Source: JAFMKE01 sp047621945 (GTDB taxonomy: Bacteria; Bacteroidota; Bacteroidia; Chitinophagales; UBA8649). Taken from it: a stretch of 14,654 nucleotides of DNA. Numbering within the stretch: position 1 is the first letter of the stretch; the number at the start of each line of letters is the position of its first letter. Location: positions 1 through 14,654 of the forward strand of contig JBLHMK010000062.1 of NCBI GenBank assembly GCA_047621945.1, written 5' to 3'. The translations under genes were made by a program, and so were the position numbers. Below, in pieces: positions 1 to 7,374 of this stretch. The notes under the pieces were generated by a model. It ran no database searches, had not been told where the DNA came from, and was given only the letters and a program-made list of their open reading frames with translations.

Positions 1-69
1 AATAATATAGAGGAGGCCAAAGTGCTGATGCTTAAATTGGGTAAAGACTTAGGCTTGAAAACAAAGTGA
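1..69 (+). CDS. C-terminal end of an unidentified protein (5' partial)
   Basis: An open frame enters from the left edge and ends at TGA 67-69, giving 22 residues that finish in GLKTK. The tail is Lys/Leu-rich and could be an amphipathic C-terminal helix. The stop lies one base before the ATG of the acyl-CoA reductase, the same tight spacing seen between the following genes. It is therefore probably the previous gene of the same operon. Too little is visible to name a family. Confidence 0.5.
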   Translation, partial: NNIEEAKVLMLKLGKDLGLKTK

Positions 70-70
70 A

Positions 71-1075
71 ATGGATTTAAAAGAATACAAGATCGAACGC
101 TTGCAAGAGCTAAAAGCACTCTTAAACAAAGAGAATGAAGAGCTTCAAGAATTCGTTCGATTAGCAGAGATAAAGAATCGATGGTTTTCTCAAGATCATT
201 GCTGGCAAATGATAGAAGCCATAAAGAGCAATTACTTAGATGCCGACAAACTGGATTATTGGTTGAGCGACTATTCATTAAACCCAGTCGACAAACAATT
301 AGGGATAATTACAGCGGGAAATATTCCCATGGTAGGCTTTCATGATGTATTATGCGCATTCGTTTTAAACGCTCCTACTCACATCAAGCTTTCTTCCAAA
401 GATGAAGTATTGATGAAATACCTTATTAAACAATTACAAAGTTTAGATATTACATGGAATGCTGAAATCATTGAGCGACTTCAAAATTTTGATGCGGTAA
501 TTGCAACGGGAAGTGATAATACGAATAGATACTTCGAGCAATATTTTAGAAAAGTGCCCAATATCCTCCGCACTAATAGAAACAGTTTAGCAGTTCTTAC
601 AGGTAAGGAAACTCCCCAAGAATTTGATTTACTAGCAAGCGATGTTTTAGCCTATTTTGGTTTAGGTTGTCGCAATGTTTCTAAGATCTTCGTACCAAAA
701 GACTTTGATATCATTACCCTGTTTCCTCATTTTGATCTATTCCAAGAATATGTGAATCATAATCTGTTTAAAGACAATTACGATTACAATCGGACGCTGT
801 TATTAATGAATCTTGATAAGCATTTAGCTAATGACTTTCTTATTGTAAAAGAGGATGAAAGCCTTCATAGTAGACTAGCCACCGTTCACTATAGTTTTTA
901 TGAAGATTTAAACGAAGTGCAAGACTATATTATCGAACACCACGAAGACCTGCAAGTTGTGGTAAGTGCACCTACAGACTTATGGAAGAGTGTTGGTTTT
1001 GGACAAGCTCAACAGCCTGGATTAGCTGATTACGCGGACCATGTCGATACCGTAGAATTCTTATTATCTTTGTAA
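71..1075 (+). CDS. LuxC-like acyl-CoA reductase
   Basis: The 334-residue product matches the LuxC family of acyl-CoA reductases, which are aldehyde-dehydrogenase-fold enzymes that reduce fatty acyl-CoA or acyl-enzyme thioesters to aldehydes with NADPH. Visible family features are the TAGNIPMVGFHD segment at residues 81-92 (nucleotide-binding/substrate region), KLSSKD at 106-111, ATGSDNTNRYF around 145-155, and GLGCRNVSK at 197-205, whose Cys200 is the expected catalytic nucleophile. The protein is shorter than luminous-bacteria LuxC (about 480 residues), as is usual for Bacteroidota homologues. No signal peptide or membrane segment is seen, so it should be cytoplasmic. No luxD, luxE or luciferase gene is nearby, so a role in bioluminescence is not supported. 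The ATG lies one base after the preceding stop, and the next gene starts one base after this one ends, so cotranscription is likely. The physiological acyl substrate cannot be read from the sequence. Confidence 0.85.
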   Translation: MDLKEYKIERLQELKALLNKENEELQEFVRLAEIKNRWFSQDHCWQMIEAIKSNYLDADKLDYWLSDYSLNPVDKQLGIITAGNIPMVGFHDVLCAFVLNAPTHIKLSSKDEVLMKYLIKQLQSLDITWNAEIIERLQNFDAVIATGSDNTNRYFEQYFRKVPNILRTNRNSLAVLTGKETPQEFDLLASDVLAYFGLGCRNVSKIFVPKDFDIITLFPHFDLFQEYVNHNLFKDNYDYNRTLLLMNLDKHLANDFLIVKEDESLHSRLATVHYSFYEDLNEVQDYIIEHHEDLQVVVSAPTDLWKSVGFGQAQQPGLADYADHVDTVEFLLSL

Positions 1076-1076
1076 T

Positions 1077-1745
1077 ATGCCAACTTATTTCAACAAAGAC
1101 TATCACAGTTTTTTCGAGGAACTTGCTGCCAATAATAATAAAGATTGGATGGATGTTAACCGCAAGCGTTACGCGGAAATAGTAAAAAAACCTTTTGAAA
1201 ATTTTGTAGAAGCCATTCAACAAGAAGTAAGCTTATTTGATGAAGAGATTAACATCAAACCAGGCGATGCCATCTTTAGAATAAATCGAGACATTCGCTT
1301 TAGCAAAGACAAGACACCCTATAAAACTAATCGTACTGCTATCATCTCTAAATTTGGTAGAAAGGATAAAGTTTATCCAGGATTTTATGTTTTCGCGTCT
1401 CCAGAAAAAGTAATGGTTGGTGGCGGTACTTATTTTCTTGAAAAGCAAGATTTGTTCAAGGTGCGTCAAGAGATTGCCTATAATTTAGATGAGTTTGATC
1501 AACTTATTAATGAGAAAGAATTCAAGAAGAACTTTAAGGGAATCTTAGGGGATAAAAATAAAATAGCTCCCAAAGAGTTTAAAGAAGACATTGAAACTCA
1601 ACCCCTACTGCTCAACAAAGGGTTTTATTTTATGAAAGACCTCCCTGCAAACTTAATCTTTGAAAAAGACGTTATTAAGCAGATAACTACATTTATGAAA
1701 ACTGCAAAACCATTCAATGACTTTTTAAGAAGAGCCCTTTCTTAA
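1077..1745 (+). CDS. DUF2461 family protein (TIGR02453-like)
   Basis: This 222-residue protein belongs to the DUF2461 family of unknown function. The diagnostic pattern is clear: an N-terminal segment with FFEELAANNNKDW (residues 12-24), the family's central RINRDIRFSKDKTPYKTNR-type motif (about residues 68-86), a VGGGTYF strand (about 114-120), and a C-terminal FYFMKDLP block. Length is typical for the family and the protein looks complete, soluble and cytoplasmic. Its ATG is one base after the acyl-CoA reductase stop, and its own stop lies four bases before lpxK, so it sits in the middle of an apparent operon. The basic, Asp/Arg-rich central motif looks like a binding or active site, but no activity is established that I know of, and context does not settle one. 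Confidence 0.88.
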   Translation: MPTYFNKDYHSFFEELAANNNKDWMDVNRKRYAEIVKKPFENFVEAIQQEVSLFDEEINIKPGDAIFRINRDIRFSKDKTPYKTNRTAIISKFGRKDKVYPGFYVFASPEKVMVGGGTYFLEKQDLFKVRQEIAYNLDEFDQLINEKEFKKNFKGILGDKNKIAPKEFKEDIETQPLLLNKGFYFMKDLPANLIFEKDVIKQITTFMKTAKPFNDFLRRALS

Positions 1746-1749
1746 TCCA

Positions 1750-2835
1750 TTGGAATTTTTATTTAAAATATTGTTAGCCCCCTTTACTTTGCTCTATGCA
1801 ATAGGTATTGCTATTCGAAATTTCTTGTATAACAACAATTACTTTCGAGCAATCTCCTTTGACATTCCAGTGATTAGTGTTGGGAATTTGAGCACAGGAG
1901 GAACAGGCAAAACACCACATGTCGATTACCTAATAGATTTACTAAAAACACATTACTCTTTAGGCGTATTAAGCAGAGGTTACCGCAGGAAAACAAATGG
2001 CTACTTAGATGTACAAACTAGTCATACCGCACTAGACGTTGGCGACGAGCCCCTACTTCTCAAATGGAAACATCCCGAAGTAGCAGTTGCTGTTTCAGAA
2101 GATAGAGCCTTGGGGATCCCTAGTTTAGCTAGTCAAAAACCACATTCATTTACGGTTCTATTAGATGATGCTTTTCAACATCGAAGTATTCGAGCAGGGC
2201 TAAGCATTTTATTAACTCCCTACCATGATTTATACACAGATGATTTCTTGTTACCGATGGGGAATTTGCGTGAGTTTAAAAGTGGAGCAGAAAGAGCAGA
2301 TATCATAATAGTAAGTCATTCCCCTTCCAATCTTAGTCAAAGTGAAAAGGATGCCATAAAGATTAAAATAGCTCCAAAAGATTATCAAAAAGTGTTCTTT
2401 TCCTACCTTAAGTATTATCAAACTTATCAAGTGTTTCAAGAAGAAATTTATCCGATAATACCAGAAGAAGATAGTCACATTCTTATGCTCACGGGTATAG
2501 CGAATAATTCTAAAATGAAGGACTATTTAAGTACTTTATGCGACAAGATTTATGAGCGCAAGTTTGCAGACCATCACACTTATTCTGATCAAGATATTGA
2601 ATCTGTGATTAACACCTACAACGATCTAAAAGCACCTAACAAATATATCGTTACCACGGAAAAGGATTTAACGAGGTTATTTCCTTTTGCCCATTTGTTT
2701 AATAAAGCAGGGATTAAACTCCTTTGTTTACCGATAAAAGTTAATTTTGCAGCTGAAGAAAAGAGTCGATTTAATCAAGTGATTCATTTTTTTATTGAAA
2801 AAACCATTGAAGATTATTTAACACCCGAAGAATAA
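1750..2835 (+). CDS. lpxK: Tetraacyldisaccharide 4'-kinase LpxK
   Basis: LpxK phosphorylates the 4' position of the lipid A disaccharide precursor at the inner face of the cytoplasmic membrane, giving lipid IVA. The protein has the expected N-terminal hydrophobic helix (about residues 1-28), the P-loop STGGTGKTP at 48-56, the SRGYRRK motif at 75-81, GDEP at 98-101, the LDDAFQHR segment at 138-145 with adjacent Asp residues, GNLRE at 171-175, and a C-terminal TTEKDLTRL motif. Its length of 361 residues is normal for Bacteroidota. The start is a TTG four bases after the upstream stop. No ATG lies nearby, and the residues following the TTG match the usual LpxK N-terminus, so the rare start is well supported. 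The gene shows that the host makes lipid A, so it is a diderm. The next gene begins four bases downstream, indicating an operon. Confidence 0.95.
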   Translation: MEFLFKILLAPFTLLYAIGIAIRNFLYNNNYFRAISFDIPVISVGNLSTGGTGKTPHVDYLIDLLKTHYSLGVLSRGYRRKTNGYLDVQTSHTALDVGDEPLLLKWKHPEVAVAVSEDRALGIPSLASQKPHSFTVLLDDAFQHRSIRAGLSILLTPYHDLYTDDFLLPMGNLREFKSGAERADIIIVSHSPSNLSQSEKDAIKIKIAPKDYQKVFFSYLKYYQTYQVFQEEIYPIIPEEDSHILMLTGIANNSKMKDYLSTLCDKIYERKFADHHTYSDQDIESVINTYNDLKAPNKYIVTTEKDLTRLFPFAHLFNKAGIKLLCLPIKVNFAAEEKSRFNQVIHFFIEKTIEDYLTPEE

Positions 2836-2839
2836 AAGT

Positions 2840-3661
2840 ATGAGTGTCATAGAAAACATTGACAGTACCGTAAAGTTCATTAAGTCAATTAGCGATTTTC
2901 AACCCGAAATAGGTATCGTTTTAGGTAGTGGCTTAGGCAATTTCACCAATGAAATCGATGTTGCCATAGAAATTCCTTACGAGGACATCCCTAATTTCCC
3001 GGTAGTAACTGTTAAAGGTCATTCAGGAAAACTCATCTTCGGAAAAGTAAGTGGAAAAAGTATTATAGCTTTTAGTGGTCGTTTCCATTATTATGAAGGA
3101 TATGAGATCGATGAAGTGGTTTTCCCTGTTCGTCTTATGAAGTATTTAGGTTGCCATAGTGTAGTTATCTCTAATGCTAGTGGAGGTATTAATCCTGCTC
3201 AAAGTGTAGGAGATTTAATGATTATTACTGACCACATTAACTTACAACCCGTTCACCCTTTAAGAGGAAAGAACGATGAAAATCTAGGACCTCGCTTCCC
3301 TGACATGCTAAATGCATATCATGACAAATATGTTGCTATAGCAGCTAAAATTGCAGAAGAAAACAAGATTACTTGTCATCAAGGAGTTTATGTTGGAGTG
3401 CAAGGACCAACTTTTGAAACACCAGCTGAATACAAAGCTTTCCATTTAATGGGAGGTGACGCTGTAGGAATGAGCACGGTACCTGAAGTAATTGCAGCTA
3501 GACATATTGGCTTAAAAGTTTTTGGAATATCAGTAATCTCTGATTGCGGTTATCCACCAGAAGCTATGGTTGATATTAATCATGACATGGTGATTGCTGC
3601 AGCCAAAGAAGCTGAACCAAAAATGAGTTTAATCATCAAAGAATTGTTAGCTAGAATCTAA
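2840..3661 (+). CDS. Purine nucleoside phosphorylase (trimeric PNP/MTAP class)
   Basis: The 273-residue enzyme should cleave purine (deoxy)nucleosides with phosphate to free base and (deoxy)ribose-1-phosphate in purine salvage. Family motifs are all present: GIVLGSGLGNF (25-35), KGHSGKLIFG (59-68) with the phosphate-site His, GRFHYYEGY (80-88), SNASGGINP (111-119), GVQGPTFETPAEY (186-198) with the base-contacting Glu193, VGMSTVPE (209-216) with Met211, and a final segment with His248 near the ribose 5' hydroxyl. At the position of the Asn that reads the 6-oxo group in mammalian PNP (Asn243) the sequence has Asp235 (ISDCG), the residue type used by methylthioadenosine phosphorylase at that place. 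Base preference is therefore open. It would be called punA/pnp in most annotations. It is cytoplasmic and lies 4 bases after lpxK and 11 before the porin gene. Confidence 0.93.
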   Translation: MSVIENIDSTVKFIKSISDFQPEIGIVLGSGLGNFTNEIDVAIEIPYEDIPNFPVVTVKGHSGKLIFGKVSGKSIIAFSGRFHYYEGYEIDEVVFPVRLMKYLGCHSVVISNASGGINPAQSVGDLMIITDHINLQPVHPLRGKNDENLGPRFPDMLNAYHDKYVAIAAKIAEENKITCHQGVYVGVQGPTFETPAEYKAFHLMGGDAVGMSTVPEVIAARHIGLKVFGISVISDCGYPPEAMVDINHDMVIAAAKEAEPKMSLIIKELLARI

Positions 3662-3672
3662 GGAAAATAAGA

Positions 3673-5547
3673 TTGAAAAAATCCTTGCTCCATACTATCC
3701 TTTTACTTTGCTCAGTTGTTGGAAGTGCCAACTTGTTTGGACAAATAGCTGAAACGAATTACTACTACTATAAAGATAGGCCTCAAGAGCTTATCCCCAT
3801 TGATACAGGCTTAAACAATATGGAAGCCTACAATTTCATGATTACACCCACATGGGATTATTTCAATTTGGGTAATACGGGACAAGCACATCAGTATCTT
3901 GCTTTAGATTGGAACGGCAATAGAGGATTCAAAAGTGGAATGACTTCTTTCGACCAATATAAATACCGCATCGATAAAATTAAGTATTATAAAGTGGAAA
4001 AGCCCATATCCGAAATCACTTATTTTATGGGGTCTAAAAGAGAAAACATCTTTGGAGCAAAGTTCGCCCACAATGTTAAAAACAGGCTGAATTATGGCTT
4101 AGACTTTCATCGGGTGTTATCCAATGGAGTCTACAATAACATTCGTGCTAGAAATGGAAACTTTGATTTTTACGCTCAGTTATTTTCTAAAAACAATCGC
4201 TATGTTTTAGGTGCAGAAGCAAGCTTCAGCAAGCTAAAGTCAGAGGAAAATGGAGGCCTTATTCTAGACTTTGTAAATAACCCAGAATTAGCCGAACCTA
4301 ATAAAGAATTTTATGCAGTTAATACTGCTCAAGGGCTTACGCAACACAAGAATTTCCAAATAGAAATTAGCAACACTTACCATTTTGGTTTCCACACCTT
4401 CGATAGTATAAACGATAGTTTAGCGGTAAGGAAATTCCATCCTAGCTTTAGTATAAGCCATGCCACTGGAACGCAAAAAAACACTGTCGAATATGTAGAC
4501 AAAGCTGCAGACAACAGTATTTACAATGATTACTTTCAAGCAGTTGATTCAACGTATTACCGACTCTATTATCATCAAATACCGAATCGGATTTACTTCT
4601 CCTATTCTGGACTTAAAGCCAAACGAGATAGTGCACAATATATGAACTTACAAGCCGAAGCTGGAGCACAGCACGACAACATAGAACTTTGGCAAAACGG
4701 CAATGAGTTCACCACGAACAACCTGCATGTTTATGGTAAGATCCAAGGAAATCCCTTCTCTTTAAGAAAGTGGGATTATCAAGCAAGTGCCTATTACTAT
4801 TTGACGGGCTATAATCAGAATGATTGGCATACCCATGCAAGTTTTAGTTATGACTTTAATCAATTTGGGCAGCTAGCCGTATCTGGATTAATTGAGCAGC
4901 AAGAAGCCACCTGGATTGAACATAGTTATGCCTCATCAAGTTTAAATTGGGAAAACAATTTTAACAAAAAAACGAGAAGTCAAATTGCATTAGATTATAC
5001 CCTAAGCAAACACCAGTTTCGCATACATGCCGAATACAACACCTTAGGCAATTTCATTTATTTTGATGAAAACTCAAGGGCTCAACAATTGAATAGTACC
5101 CTATCCTATTATCAGGCTTATGCGAGTAAAGCTTTACAATTTAAAATTCTTCACTTTGACAATTTCATAGGTGTGCAAGGCAACAACAATCAACAAGCCT
5201 TGCGTTTACCAAAAATATTTTTGAAGTCTAGCTTATATATTGAAGGCTACATCTTTAAAGGTAAAATGCTAGGTCGCTTTGGTGCGGACCTCCGATACAA
5301 CAGTAATTTCGCCGCGAATGCTTGGAACCCAATTATTGGACAGTTTCACATTCAAAATGAACAGACCATGCATTATACGCCTGTTTTAGATGTTTTCGTA
5401 AGTTTCAAAGTGAAAACCTTACGTGTTTTTGCCAAGGGTAACTATTTAAATGAGGGCTTGATAAAGAAGAATTATTACACTGCTCTTGGATATCCTGATA
5501 GAGGAAGGACTTTTGCTGGTGGATTAATCTGGCGATTCTTCGAATAA
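3673..5547 (+). CDS. Putative outer-membrane porin (Porin_10 family)
   Basis: The 624-residue product is a predicted outer-membrane beta-barrel of the Bacteroidota 'putative porin' (Porin_10) family. An N-terminal signal peptide (Lys-Lys, then a hydrophobic core, cleavage near LFGQ at 21-24) is followed by the family's pattern: a tyrosine-rich stretch at 30-33, LGNTGQAHQYLALD (66-79), GFKSG (85-89), the YRIDKIKYYKVEKPISEITY region (98-117), and FYAQLFSKNNRYVLGAEASF further on. The rest is alternating polar/aromatic strands ending in WRFFE, with the terminal aromatic residues typical of barrels recognised by the BAM machinery. Translation starts at a TTG 11 bases after the PNP stop; no in-frame ATG would keep the signal peptide, so TTG is preferred. 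The adjacent lpxK and PNP genes suggest co-expression. The solute is unknown; uptake of nucleosides or similar small molecules is only a guess from the PNP neighbour. Confidence 0.85.
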   Translation: MKKSLLHTILLLCSVVGSANLFGQIAETNYYYYKDRPQELIPIDTGLNNMEAYNFMITPTWDYFNLGNTGQAHQYLALDWNGNRGFKSGMTSFDQYKYRIDKIKYYKVEKPISEITYFMGSKRENIFGAKFAHNVKNRLNYGLDFHRVLSNGVYNNIRARNGNFDFYAQLFSKNNRYVLGAEASFSKLKSEENGGLILDFVNNPELAEPNKEFYAVNTAQGLTQHKNFQIEISNTYHFGFHTFDSINDSLAVRKFHPSFSISHATGTQKNTVEYVDKAADNSIYNDYFQAVDSTYYRLYYHQIPNRIYFSYSGLKAKRDSAQYMNLQAEAGAQHDNIELWQNGNEFTTNNLHVYGKIQGNPFSLRKWDYQASAYYYLTGYNQNDWHTHASFSYDFNQFGQLAVSGLIEQQEATWIEHSYASSSLNWENNFNKKTRSQIALDYTLSKHQFRIHAEYNTLGNFIYFDENSRAQQLNSTLSYYQAYASKALQFKILHFDNFIGVQGNNNQQALRLPKIFLKSSLYIEGYIFKGKMLGRFGADLRYNSNFAANAWNPIIGQFHIQNEQTMHYTPVLDVFVSFKVKTLRVFAKGNYLNEGLIKKNYYTALGYPDRGRTFAGGLIWRFFE

Positions 5548-5579
5548 TTAGACGCCTTATTATATAATCTCCTAATAGA

Positions 5580-6254
5580 ATGAGCGTTCTTTATACGATG
5601 AACTTTCTCTCACACTATTACTTACTTCCAGAAAAAGAAAATACAGACAAAGTAGCCGGGAACCTCCTACCCGACCTAATGAGAGGATTTACAAAAATCT
5701 ATCATCAAGAAATCAAACCTATCCAAGAGATTAACCAAAGCGATATCGTGAAAGGAATTCACTATCATTTGGAGACAGATGCGCTCTTTCATCAACATCA
5801 ATTTTTCATAGATCATTGCAAAGATTTAAAACAAATTACGGCATCATACGACCTTCCTATGACGAAGAATTACATTGTATCTCATGTTCTTTTAGAGCTT
5901 ATAATTGATCAATGTCTAATGGAAAAAGAAGCGAACTTAGCGCCCGCTTTTTATGAAAGTTTATCTCAAGCTTTAGAAGGTGAGTTAGAGGAGAAAATAA
6001 AAATGACAGTATCCCGACAAAATTCTAAAAAAATAATTAGTATTTTTAGGAGTTTTACGGATAGTCAGTATGCGTACTCGCTTCAAAAGAATACAGGTAT
6101 TCAGGAAGCGCTGCATCATATCATTGGAAAGAGAATAGGATTAACTTTTCAAGAGGCCAATTGGGGGAAAGCTATTCAAGAGGGAAAAGAAAAAATATCG
6201 GAAGCTTTGCCTTCCTTTTTAGAACATTTAAAAGACGAGCTTAATTATGCTTAA
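5580..6254 (+). CDS. AcpH-like protein (ACP phosphodiesterase / DUF479 family), divergent
   Basis: This 224-residue all-helical protein resembles acyl-carrier-protein phosphodiesterase AcpH, which removes 4'-phosphopantetheine from holo-ACP. Matching landmarks are MNFLSHYYL (7-15), VAGNLLPDLMRG (25-36, Asp32), GIHYHLETDALF (59-70, Asp67) and ELIIDQCL (106-113, Asp110), plus a helical C-terminus. Compared with E. coli AcpH, the usual HRxID block has lost its Arg and the DHFL block has Gln111 in place of His, so the activity may differ. The family normally begins at MNFL, so the ATG at 5598 (18 bases in) is a credible alternative start. I list the longer form because its ATG directly follows an A/T-rich sequence. 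The gene follows a 32-base gap after the porin and overlaps the next gene by 8 bases, implying translational coupling to the PorV2-like protein. It is cytoplasmic. Confidence 0.7.
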   Translation: MSVLYTMNFLSHYYLLPEKENTDKVAGNLLPDLMRGFTKIYHQEIKPIQEINQSDIVKGIHYHLETDALFHQHQFFIDHCKDLKQITASYDLPMTKNYIVSHVLLELIIDQCLMEKEANLAPAFYESLSQALEGELEEKIKMTVSRQNSKKIISIFRSFTDSQYAYSLQKNTGIQEALHHIIGKRIGLTFQEANWGKAIQEGKEKISEALPSFLEHLKDELNYA

Positions 6255-7374
6255 AAAGATTAGTATACTTTTTCTACTATGTGGAATGCTTACTGGCTTA
6301 AATGCCCAGAAAGCACGGAAGTATTCAAACGAGTTTCTAAACATCGGTATGGGAGCTAGCGGTATGGCTATGAGTAATAGTCGAGTAGCTGGTACAAGCG
6401 ATTTGTTCAGTATGTATTACAATGCAGCTGGTTTAGCGCACATCAAAGACAATTTTCAAATTGGCTATATGCACAGTGAGTACTTTGCTGGTATTGCGAA
6501 GATCGATTATCTAGCTGTGGCCATTCCTTTGGAGAGTGAAAAAAGAAGTTTGGGTATTACCTTCTATCGATTTGGAATAGATGACATACCGAACACCTTA
6601 TTCTTGTTTCCTAATGGAACAGACAATCCTCCTGATTATAGTAGAATTAGTCGATTTACAAATGGAGAATATGCCGTACTCCTTTCTTATGGTCAGAAAC
6701 TAAAAGTAGAAGGACTCTCAGTTGGAGGTAGTGTGAAAATTATTCACAAGAAAGTAGGTTCGTTTGCCACTGCTTGGGGGTTCGGGATTGATGCCGGGAT
6801 GCAGTATCGAAAAAAAGGTTGGCGTTTTGGAATCAATGCAAGAGACATTTCAAGTACCTATAATGCCTGGTCATTCAACTTTACCAAAGAAGAAGCCGAT
6901 GTATTGCAAGCAACAGGAAATTTAGTGCCTGAGAATTCATTAGAATTAACCTTGCCGATGATACTTATTGGTGTGGGTCACCAATTCAACATCAAAGACA
7001 ATTTTTATATCGAACCTGAATTGAATGTAAATATTAATACTGATGGTAGAAGAAATGTACTGTTTAGAACAGACCCGATTGGTTTTGACGCATCTATTGG
7101 ACTTGAACTTAATTACAAAAACATTATCTATTTACGCACAGGTATTGGCAATTCTCAATGGATTACCCAGTTAGATGGCAAAGACAAATTAAGCGTACAA
7201 CCCAACATTGGTGTTGGACTAAATATTAAAGGCTTTCATATTGACTACGCCTTTACCAACTTAGGCGATCAAACAAGTGGCAGTGGTCAAGAGCAAGTTT
7301 TTTACAGCAATGTAATCTCTGCTCATTTTGGATTTCCTAAGAAGAAAAACGAGGCAAACGCTGAAGGATTATGA
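6247..7374 (+). CDS. porV2: PorV/PorQ-family outer-membrane protein, PorV2-like (T9SS)
   Basis: The 375-residue protein is a FadL-type outer-membrane barrel of the PorV/PorQ family. A signal peptide (LKK, hydrophobic core, cleavage near LNAQ at 18-21) leads into the family's N-terminal block: NEFLNIGMGASGMAMS (28-43), then a Ser/Asp-rich turn and the YYNAAGLAHI motif (57-66), the counterpart of the 'NPAGLA' seen in PorV. A series of Gly/aromatic beta strands follows to the C-terminus. In type IX secretion, PorV receives substrates by their C-terminal domains and carries them from the translocon to the sortase PorU. This paralogue, with a PorU-like gene coupled behind it, fits the group annotated as PorV2. 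It overlaps the upstream AcpH-like gene by 8 bases and the downstream peptidase by 4 bases (ATGA at 7371-7374). Its exact cargo is unknown. Confidence is high for PorV/PorQ family and moderate for the PorV2 label. Confidence 0.82.
   Translation: MLKKISILFLLCGMLTGLNAQKARKYSNEFLNIGMGASGMAMSNSRVAGTSDLFSMYYNAAGLAHIKDNFQIGYMHSEYFAGIAKIDYLAVAIPLESEKRSLGITFYRFGIDDIPNTLFLFPNGTDNPPDYSRISRFTNGEYAVLLSYGQKLKVEGLSVGGSVKIIHKKVGSFATAWGFGIDAGMQYRKKGWRFGINARDISSTYNAWSFNFTKEEADVLQATGNLVPENSLELTLPMILIGVGHQFNIKDNFYIEPELNVNINTDGRRNVLFRTDPIGFDASIGLELNYKNIIYLRTGIGNSQWITQLDGKDKLSVQPNIGVGLNIKGFHIDYAFTNLGDQTSGSGQEQVFYSNVISAHFGFPKKKNEANAEGL

Noticed and set aside
10..30. AGGAGG followed by GTG/ATG, suggesting a start for a tiny gene.
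   Set aside because: It encodes Glu codons in the open frame that ends at 69, would give only about 13-15 residues, and Bacteroidota rarely depend on Shine-Dalgarno sequences.
972..1223. Minus-strand open frame of 83 codons.
   Set aside because: It is antisense to the acyl-CoA reductase and DUF2461 genes, both clearly coding, and has no recognisable features.
1233..1469. Minus-strand open frame of 78 codons inside DUF2461.
   Set aside because: It is a shadow of the coding strand with low-complexity translation.
2251..2478. Minus-strand open frame inside lpxK.
   Set aside because: It is antisense to conserved LpxK motifs and has no family features.
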